Shown here one piece after another: positions 5,094-9,140 of a DNA stretch of 9,140 nucleotides. The stretch covers positions 7,582 through 16,721 of the forward strand of contig DDRA01000169.1 in NCBI GenBank assembly GCA_002343545.1, given 5' to 3'. The notes below the pieces were generated by a model. It had not been told where the DNA came from and searched no databases. It saw only the letters and a program-made list of their open reading frames with translations. The position numbers were made by a program, and so were the translations under genes. The stretch comes from Bacteriovoracaceae bacterium UBA2428 (GTDB lineage: Bacteria; Bdellovibrionota; UBA2428). Positions within the stretch are counted from its first letter, which is position 1. Each line of letters opens with the position of its first letter.

Positions 5094-6635
5094 CTAAGGT
5101 TCAACGCGCTCGATATCCTCCGAAACCTTCTCGATCGCGATGTCCCACGGCGTGCCGCGCGAGTTCCACGAGAAGAAGATGTCGTCGCCCCATTTGAAGA
5201 AGCTTCCGTGTACGCTCGCGAGCGCTTCGGCGTCTTCATAGTAGACGCTCTCAGCCGGACTCAGCTCCCAAGGCAACTGGCTCGCGTCGGCCGGATCGTA
5301 GACCCACGCGGGAGCCTTCACGACGTCCGTCGGGGCCCCCCCCACGTCGACGCTCACCGTCGTCGCGTAGGTGAGGTAGATGCGATCCTCGATCACGAAC
5401 ATCCGCGTCCAACTCGAAGCCTTCGCGTAAGTCTTCAACGGAAGCGTCCCGCCGCCGCCATCGTCGGCGCCGATGTAAGAAAACTCGTCTTCTTCCGGAT
5501 CGTACACCCCCATCCGGAAACGCTCGTAGACAAGATTGGTTCCCTCGAGCCAAGAGAAGTAGAATTTTCCGCCAACGGGCACGATGTCGATACCGCTCAT
5601 GTCGTAGCTCGTGCTGTAGCCGAAGATCCCGTTGCCATTCGGCACCGTGATGTAGGTCCAGGCCGGGTTCGCATCGTCGTTGTTGTAGACCTTGGCCCGC
5701 GCGACGAACTTGCTGCCGTTATACTCCGCCCACGCAACGATGAGATGATCCCCATCCGAGGCGGCCATCTGGCTGAACGCGTTCTGCGAACCGCTCTGGT
5801 TCAACGTCGCGTTCACGTTTCCGACGCCGCCATCCACGCGGACCCAGGCGGGCGAGTCCCAGTCGTCATTGAAGACGGCCACGCGCGTATTGTTCCGGGA
5901 GCCGTTGTGCCCCTGGTAAGCCACGTAAACCTTACCCTGGTGCTCGAGCATCCGCATCGAGTCCACGAGCGAAACGTTTACCCCGGTCGCCGAGCCGTTG
6001 TCCGCGTTGACCCAGGCGTAGGTGCCGCCTCCCTGATCCGCGTAGGCCTTCACGTGCAAGCGGTCGTAGGAATCGTAGCGCTCGTTCCAAGCCACCATCA
6101 AGCGACCGTCGTGCTTCAGAAGTTGGATGCGCATCCCCGAGACCGATTTCGCCGAGTTGTAGTTCAAGCCCGCGGTCGGGTCGGTGACGAGCTGAGTCCA
6201 GCCCGACTGATTGATATTTCGTTTCGCCACGCGCAGCTGGTACACGGCGGAAGCGTTGGCTTCGGCCCAGGCCGCGTAAAGGTCGTCGCCATCCACGAGA
6301 AAAGTCGCCTGACGAGTGCCACCCGTTCCCTCGGGATCAAAGCGCAGACGAGAAGAGGCCTCCAACTGTCCGGCCGCGGCGACGACGTCATCCTCGCTTC
6401 CGCCCCCGTCATCATCGTCCCCTTCGCCCTCGTCCGCAACCGCATCACCGGCGGTCTCGTCGCTGGCGCCGGGCTCGGCCCCGGATTCGTCTCGCGCCTT
6501 CGTATCTTCGGACTTCGCCGCGTCGCCAGCCTTAGAGGCATCCACGAGAACGAGTGGATTCACCGATACCGAACAAGCGTTGAACACGAGGCCCAAAAGA
6601 ACCCACACTCCCAGATTTTTGAGTTGAACCTTCAC
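5094..6635 (-). CDS. putative lipoprotein with acidic stalk and seven propeller-like repeats
   Basis: A 513-residue exported protein read from a GTG start at 6635-6633. Residues 1-20 form a short basic and hydrophobic signal ending L-V-F-N-A before Cys21. That lipobox is loose (Phe at -3, Asn at -2), so lipidation is likely but not certain. Residues about 32-85 are a low-complexity Asp/Glu/Gly/Ala stalk. Residues 117-492 carry seven copies of a strand motif resembling D-G-x-L-Y-V-A-W-x-E at about 60-residue spacing, suggesting a seven-bladed beta-propeller. I do not know a named family. The protein is probably an outer-membrane or surface-tethered binding protein; no catalytic residues stand out. 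No strong Shine-Dalgarno precedes the GTG. DedA lies 71 bases upstream on the same strand. Confidence 0.78.
   Translation of the reverse strand: MKVQLKNLGVWVLLGLVFNACSVSVNPLVLVDASKAGDAAKSEDTKARDESGAEPGASDETAGDAVADEGEGDDDDGGGSEDDVVAAAGQLEASSRLRFDPEGTGGTRQATFLVDGDDLYAAWAEANASAVYQLRVAKRNINQSGWTQLVTDPTAGLNYNSAKSVSGMRIQLLKHDGRLMVAWNERYDSYDRLHVKAYADQGGGTYAWVNADNGSATGVNVSLVDSMRMLEHQGKVYVAYQGHNGSRNNTRVAVFNDDWDSPAWVRVDGGVGNVNATLNQSGSQNAFSQMAASDGDHLIVAWAEYNGSKFVARAKVYNNDDANPAWTYITVPNGNGIFGYSTSYDMSGIDIVPVGGKFYFSWLEGTNLVYERFRMGVYDPEEDEFSYIGADDGGGGTLPLKTYAKASSWTRMFVIEDRIYLTYATTVSVDVGGAPTDVVKAPAWVYDPADASQLPWELSPAESVYYEDAEALASVHGSFFKWGDDIFFSWNSRGTPWDIAIEKVSEDIERVEP
5160..6287 (-). repeat. seven tandem propeller-blade repeats in the lipoprotein
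   Basis: The repeated hydrophobic strand starts at residues 117 (DDLYAAWAE), 176 (DGRLMVAWNE), 233 (QGKVYVAYQG), 294 (DGDHLIVAWAE), 355 (GGKFYFSWLE), 416 (EDRIYLTYAT) and 483 (GDDIFFSWNS). Spacings are 59, 57, 61, 61, 61 and 67 residues. Several are followed by a second strand of the type R-V-K-V-Y-N and a Trp about 40 residues on. The DNA copies are diverged, so this is an old protein-level repeat. Confidence 0.65.
6387..6524 (-). other. acidic low-complexity stalk of the lipoprotein
   Basis: Residues about 38-83 are almost only Asp, Glu, Gly, Ala, Ser and Lys, including a D-D-D-D-G-G-G run at 73-79. It directly follows the presumed lipid anchor and is probably a flexible, negatively charged tether holding the propeller away from the membrane. 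Such segments tend to change length between strains. Confidence 0.65.
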
Positions 6636-6656
6636 CTTCCCAGTGTGCCCCAAACG

Positions 6657-6684
6657 ACAATACGCCTGGGTAAAGATTGCGCAA
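6657..6684 (-). promoter_or_regulatory. possible promoter for the lipoprotein gene
   Basis: On the - strand TTGCGC (6684-6679) and TATTGT (6662-6657) are 16 bases apart, matching three and four of six consensus bases. The start would be near 6650, leaving about 15 bases before the GTG. The match is weak, and co-transcription with DedA is equally possible. Confidence 0.25.
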
Positions 6685-6706
6685 AGACAGGAGTGGGCGC
6701 CGAGCT

Positions 6707-7390
6707 CTAAGCCCCGTGAACCCGCTTCGCCGAAGCTCGTCGCGCCTTCAGAACGCCGACCACGGCCGGCAGCACGGAGACCGCGATGATGCCGAGCATG
6801 AGCGCCTTGAAGTTGTTCTGGAAGAAGGGCAGCCGGCCGAAGAAGTAGCCGGCCCACAGGAAGCTCGTGATCCACACGAAGCCGCCGAGCACGTTGAAGA
6901 AGAAGAAGCGCCGCGGGTTCATGTGCGCGCCGCCCGCCACGAAGGGCACGAAGGTGCGCAGGAACGGCGCGAAGCGCGCGAGCACGATCGCCCAGCCGCC
7001 CCACTTCGCGAAGAAGGCTTCGGCCTCGGCGATGTGTTCGGGCTTGATGAAGCGACCTCCGAAACGCGCGACGACCCGGTCGAAGGCGTAGCGCCCGACG
7101 GAGTAGTTCACGGCGTCGCCGAGGATCGCCGCAACGAGTAAGCTCGGATAGAGGATCGAGATGTCCAAGAGCTGTTCCGCGCTCACGGCGCCGACCGCAA
7201 AGAGCAGGGAATCCCCCGGCAGGAAGGGCATCACGACGAGGCCGGTCTCGCAGAAGATGATGCCGAAGAGAAGCACGTAGGCCAGGGTCCCGTATTCGGA
7301 AATGAATTCCCGCAGATGGCTCTCGACGTTCAGGATCCAGTCGAAGCCCGTCACGACGAGCGAGTAGAGATGGGAAAAGAATTCGGCCAT
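6707..7390 (-). CDS. DedA family inner-membrane protein
   Basis: A 227-residue multi-pass membrane protein of the DedA (VTT/SNARE-associated) family. Members are proton-coupled transporters; some flip lipid carriers such as undecaprenyl phosphate. Signature blocks seen are C-E-T-G-L-V-V-M-P-F-L-P-G-D (47-60), G-D-A-V-N-Y-S-V-G-R (91-100) and A-R-F-A-P-F-L-R-T-F-V-P (138-149). Glu48, Asp60, Arg139 and Arg145 match in order and exact spacing the essential Glu39, Asp51, Arg130 and Arg136 of E. coli YqjA, so the protein should be active. Further hydrophobic segments lie at about 36-56, 165-184 and 195-214. The start ATG at 7390 gives the usual family N-terminus but has no clear Shine-Dalgarno. 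It begins 57 bases beyond the terminator of the protease gene, so its promoter must lie in that short gap or it depends on read-through. Confidence 0.9.
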   Translation of the reverse strand: MAEFFSHLYSLVVTGFDWILNVESHLREFISEYGTLAYVLLFGIIFCETGLVVMPFLPGDSLLFAVGAVSAEQLLDISILYPSLLVAAILGDAVNYSVGRYAFDRVVARFGGRFIKPEHIAEAEAFFAKWGGWAIVLARFAPFLRTFVPFVAGGAHMNPRRFFFFNVLGGFVWITSFLWAGYFFGRLPFFQNNFKALMLGIIAVSVLPAVVGVLKARRASAKRVHGA

Positions 7391-7446
7391 GCGAGAAGCT
7401 TAGGGGCAGTGCCCGCCGGGACCAAGGGGCGCGGGGCGCCGCGGAC

Positions 7447-7481
7447 AAAAAAAAGCCCGGGGAGCTTGCGCGCCCCGGGCT
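7447..7481 (-). terminator. strong intrinsic terminator of the protease gene
   Basis: Read on the - strand, AGCCCGGGG and CCCCGGGCT (arms 7473-7481 and 7454-7462) form a perfect 9-bp stem with a 10-base loop, followed by eight T residues (7454-7447 on the complement). It lies about 25 bases past the protease stop codon. The + strand has no T-run, so it works for - strand transcription only. Confidence 0.9.
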
Positions 7482-7506
7482 CGTTTCTCGCTTTAACGAG
7501 GAGAAC

Positions 7507-8376
7507 TTAGTTTTGCGGGATGAAGCTCGCGAGTTCGGAGATGAGCGTCACGTCTTCGCCGCGGCAACCCGATTCCGTGCAGCGGTTCGACACCGAGCAA
7601 CCGCCCCGGCTCACGAAGTCGCGTTCGCCGCGAACGAGGATGCCTTCGACGAGGCCCGTCGTACGGTTGAACACGGCGCTACCCGAGTTGCCGCCGTAGG
7701 TGTCGAGGCTCGCCACGAAGAAGCCGCTCTTGATGCTGCGGACCGTGCCGCCGAAGGCGACTTTCGTGGGTAATCCCGAGGGGTGACCAATCACGCCGAC
7801 GTCCGTACCCGGCGCGACGTTGCCACGACGGTTGATCTCGAGGGGCGTGTGGCCTTCGACCGGGCGATCCAAGCGGATGAGCGCGTAATCGACCGTGTTC
7901 GTGTAGACTTGCTTGACGAGTTCCTTGCAGCCGTAGACTTCCGACGCGGGAACTTCGTTCGGGGCTTCGTTCGCGCTCTTCATCGCGTATCCGAAGACGA
8001 ACTTCGTCGTGTTGCATTGCGCGAGCGATTCGACGCAGTGGCCGGCCGTCATGATGAGGTCCGGCGCCACGAGCGAGCCCGAGCAGAAGCCGCCCGAGGG
8101 CTGATTCGCGTAGGGTTCGTCCGCGCAGACGTTCATGACTTGGCGGAGGGTGCGGCTGTTGATCTTGGCGGTTTCGCCTTGGACGCTGACGTCGCGCGCC
8201 TTGATGAGCGCCACGGTCGAGTCGGCGAGATCGAGGGTCCGAGCGTCCGTGACCTCGTAAAGGTCGCGACGATCGTCATCTCCGTAGATCACCTTCGGCT
8301 CGAAGCGAAAAGCGGCTTGCGCCCCGAAACTAGCGGCCACCACCGATATCGCGGACAGGACCTTCAGATTGATCAT
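7507..8376 (-). CDS. secreted V8/trypsin-like serine protease
   Basis: A 289-residue S1-family protease. Residues 1-21 are a Sec signal with A-Q-A cleavage. Residues 22 to about 90 are a likely pro-region with V-I-Y-G-D-D-D-R, a motif seen near the start of many secreted bacterial V8-like proteases. The catalytic triad is His113 (T-A-G-H-C), Asp163 (V-D-Y-A-L) and Ser231 (G-N-S-G-S). G-N-S-G-S in place of trypsin's G-D-S-G-G points to the V8/glutamyl-endopeptidase side of the family; specificity is not proven. Eight cysteines (84, 98, 114, 121, 150, 260, 266, 271) suggest up to four disulfides and an extracytoplasmic site. A strong Shine-Dalgarno (GGGAGGGAG region, complement of 8383-8390) lies six bases before the ATG. 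A strong terminator follows. The protein is probably exported for nutrition, self-processing or prey/host protein digestion. Confidence 0.9.
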   Translation of the reverse strand: MINLKVLSAISVVAASFGAQAAFRFEPKVIYGDDDRRDLYEVTDARTLDLADSTVALIKARDVSVQGETAKINSRTLRQVMNVCADEPYANQPSGGFCSGSLVAPDLIMTAGHCVESLAQCNTTKFVFGYAMKSANEAPNEVPASEVYGCKELVKQVYTNTVDYALIRLDRPVEGHTPLEINRRGNVAPGTDVGVIGHPSGLPTKVAFGGTVRSIKSGFFVASLDTYGGNSGSAVFNRTTGLVEGILVRGERDFVSRGGCSVSNRCTESGCRGEDVTLISELASFIPQN

Positions 8377-8414
8377 GGATTTCTCCCTCCCGAGGGGCAG
8401 TTTTGTGGAGAAAG

Positions 8415-8427
8415 TTCCCTTTGGGAA
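8415..8427. promoter_or_regulatory. short palindrome in the protease leader
   Basis: TTCCC-TTT-GGGAA is a 13-base sequence with perfect 5-base arms, lying 39-51 bases before the protease ATG in the 88-base gap after the nitronate monooxygenase gene. It might be an operator or small hairpin. I see no convincing promoter in the gap. It is short enough to be chance. Confidence 0.3.
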
Positions 8428-8464
8428 GGGCCCGACGTCCCGAAAGGCAAGATGTAAGAGGATT

Positions 8465-9140
8465 TCAGATCGAATCGTGACGAGCCGCGACGCGAGCGAA
8501 ACGCTCCATGATCTCGGCCACGCTCTCGATCTTTTCGATGCCCTCGACGCTCTTGCCCGCCTGCCAATACTCTTCGTAAACCTTGGGTTTGCGGATGCTC
8601 CGGCGCAAATCGTGAAGCGAGCGGACGGAGTAGTAAAGGCGCGCCCAGTGCTTGAAGCGGGGATGCTTGAGCATCCAGCGCGCGAGCGGGCCCGCTTTGA
8701 GTCCCACCTTGTCGATCTCGGGCGTGCGGATGATCGCGACGGGCACGCCCGTCAAACGCTCCGTCAGTACGACATCGTCGGCCTTCGCGCGCAAGATGGC
8801 TTGCTTGTAGGCGTCCGAGGCTTTGCATTCGCGGGTCGCGATGAAGCGCGTGCCCATCTGAACGCCGTCGTAGCCGAGCGCGAGCATGCGCGCGAAGGTC
8901 GCCTCGTCGCCCACGCCGCCCGCGCAGACGAGCGGCTTCCCGAAGGACTTGAGGTCCTCGAAGAGGCGTTCGGGCGGGAGCGTGCCGGCGTGGCCGCCCG
9001 CGCGGCCGTTCACGCAGATGAGCCCGTCGACGCCGTGGCCGAGGGCGCGCTCCGCCCACTTTCTTTCGGTGACGTCGTGGTAGACGATGCCGCCCGCGGC
9101 GTGGACCTTGTCGACGACCCAGCGCGGGTCGCCGAGCGCG
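8465..9140 (-). CDS. nitronate monooxygenase (2-nitropropane dioxygenase type), 5' end outside window
   Basis: The C-terminal 224 residues of an FMN-dependent TIM-barrel enzyme that oxidises alkyl nitronates. The frame stays open to the right edge, so the start and first part of the barrel are missing. Visible motifs are G-V-D-G-L-I-C-V-N-G-R-A-G-G-H-A-G with the catalytic His of A-G-G-H-x-G, the FMN phosphate-binding C-A-G-G-V-G, and G-V-Q-M-G-T-R-F. The C-terminal Y-W-Q-A-G-K-S-V-E-G-I is typical of the family. A GTG at 9013-9011 lies in the middle of the A-G-G-H-x-G motif block and is not the start. Some relatives act as enoyl-ACP reductases (FabK) or uncharacterised flavin oxidoreductases, so the physiological substrate is open. 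It lies upstream of the protease on the same strand, 88 bases apart. Confidence 0.85.
   Translation of the reverse strand, partial: ALGDPRWVVDKVHAAGGIVYHDVTERKWAERALGHGVDGLICVNGRAGGHAGTLPPERLFEDLKSFGKPLVCAGGVGDEATFARMLALGYDGVQMGTRFIATRECKASDAYKQAILRAKADDVVLTERLTGVPVAIIRTPEIDKVGLKAGPLARWMLKHPRFKHWARLYYSVRSLHDLRRSIRKPKVYEEYWQAGKSVEGIEKIESVAEIMERFARVAARHDSI

Noticed and set aside
5208..6710. A 500-codon open frame on the + strand
   Set aside because: It is antisense to the lipoprotein, which has a signal sequence and regular repeats, and it has no recognisable domain.
6636..7448. A longer N-terminal extension of the lipoprotein frame
   Set aside because: The extension runs antiphase through the DedA gene and is Arg-rich shadow sequence. 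The signal sequence sits at the GTG at 6635.
7480..7500. CTCGTT/AACGAG hairpin next to the protease terminator
   Set aside because: It shares two bases with the stronger terminator stem, so it cannot form together with it, and has no independent support.
8465..9013. A shorter nitronate monooxygenase starting at GTG 9013
   Set aside because: The frame continues upstream with conserved sequence (GVDGLICV directly before it) to the window edge, so this GTG is an internal valine.
1..9140. Defence island, CRISPR, toxin-antitoxin or biosynthetic cluster
   Set aside because: No regularly spaced DNA repeats, nucleases, small paired ORFs or modular synthases were seen. The genes are ordinary housekeeping and envelope types.

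Overview
This is a GC-rich, gene-dense bacterial chromosomal window with nine genes and very short spacers. The proteins point to a Gram-negative bacterium: Sec signal peptides, a probable lipoprotein, a secreted V8/trypsin-like protease with the 'YGDDDR' pro-region motif, and a DedA inner-membrane protein. The protease style (many cysteines, 'CSGSLVAPDLIMTAGHC') resembles secreted proteases of Bdellovibrionota and other former Deltaproteobacteria, but that placement is only an impression. I see no rRNA, tRNA, CRISPR array, transposase, integrase or plasmid gene, and nothing that marks recent transfer.

Layout. Positions 60-5055 are all on the + strand: a DUF1761 membrane protein (60-503), a HAD-family phosphatase (705-1340) followed two bases later by an ABC-F ATPase of the Uup type (1343-3148), a secreted paraoxonase-type lactonase (3203-4204), and a secreted protein of unknown family (4375-5055). 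Positions 5094-9140 are all on the - strand. In transcription order they are a nitronate monooxygenase that runs off the right edge (8465-9140), a secreted serine protease (7507-8376) closed by a strong intrinsic terminator, a DedA protein (6707-7390), and a lipoprotein with an acidic stalk and seven propeller-like repeats (5094-6635). The two blocks converge in a 38-base gap near 5075.

How the genes fit together. They do not form one recognisable pathway. HAD and Uup are probably co-transcribed and translationally coupled. Five of the nine products are predicted to be exported or membrane-bound (lactonase, unknown secreted protein, lipoprotein, protease, DedA) and a sixth, DUF1761, is also a membrane protein, so the window is biased to envelope and secreted functions.

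The non-coding DNA is short but structured. The largest spacer, 504-704, holds a 9-bp GC hairpin, a 28-nt imperfect inverted repeat (24/28) enclosing a 7-bp hairpin, and another 7-bp hairpin just before the HAD start. The spacer 4205-4374 holds an AT-rich block, a good sigma70-type promoter (TTGACG-17-TAGATT) and a leader able to fold in two exclusive ways around the ribosome binding site. The Shine-Dalgarno of the lactonase lies inside a hairpin. I found no convincing new multi-gene system. The most worthwhile leads are the 503-642 structured element, the 4375 leader and its orphan protein, and the seven-repeat lipoprotein.
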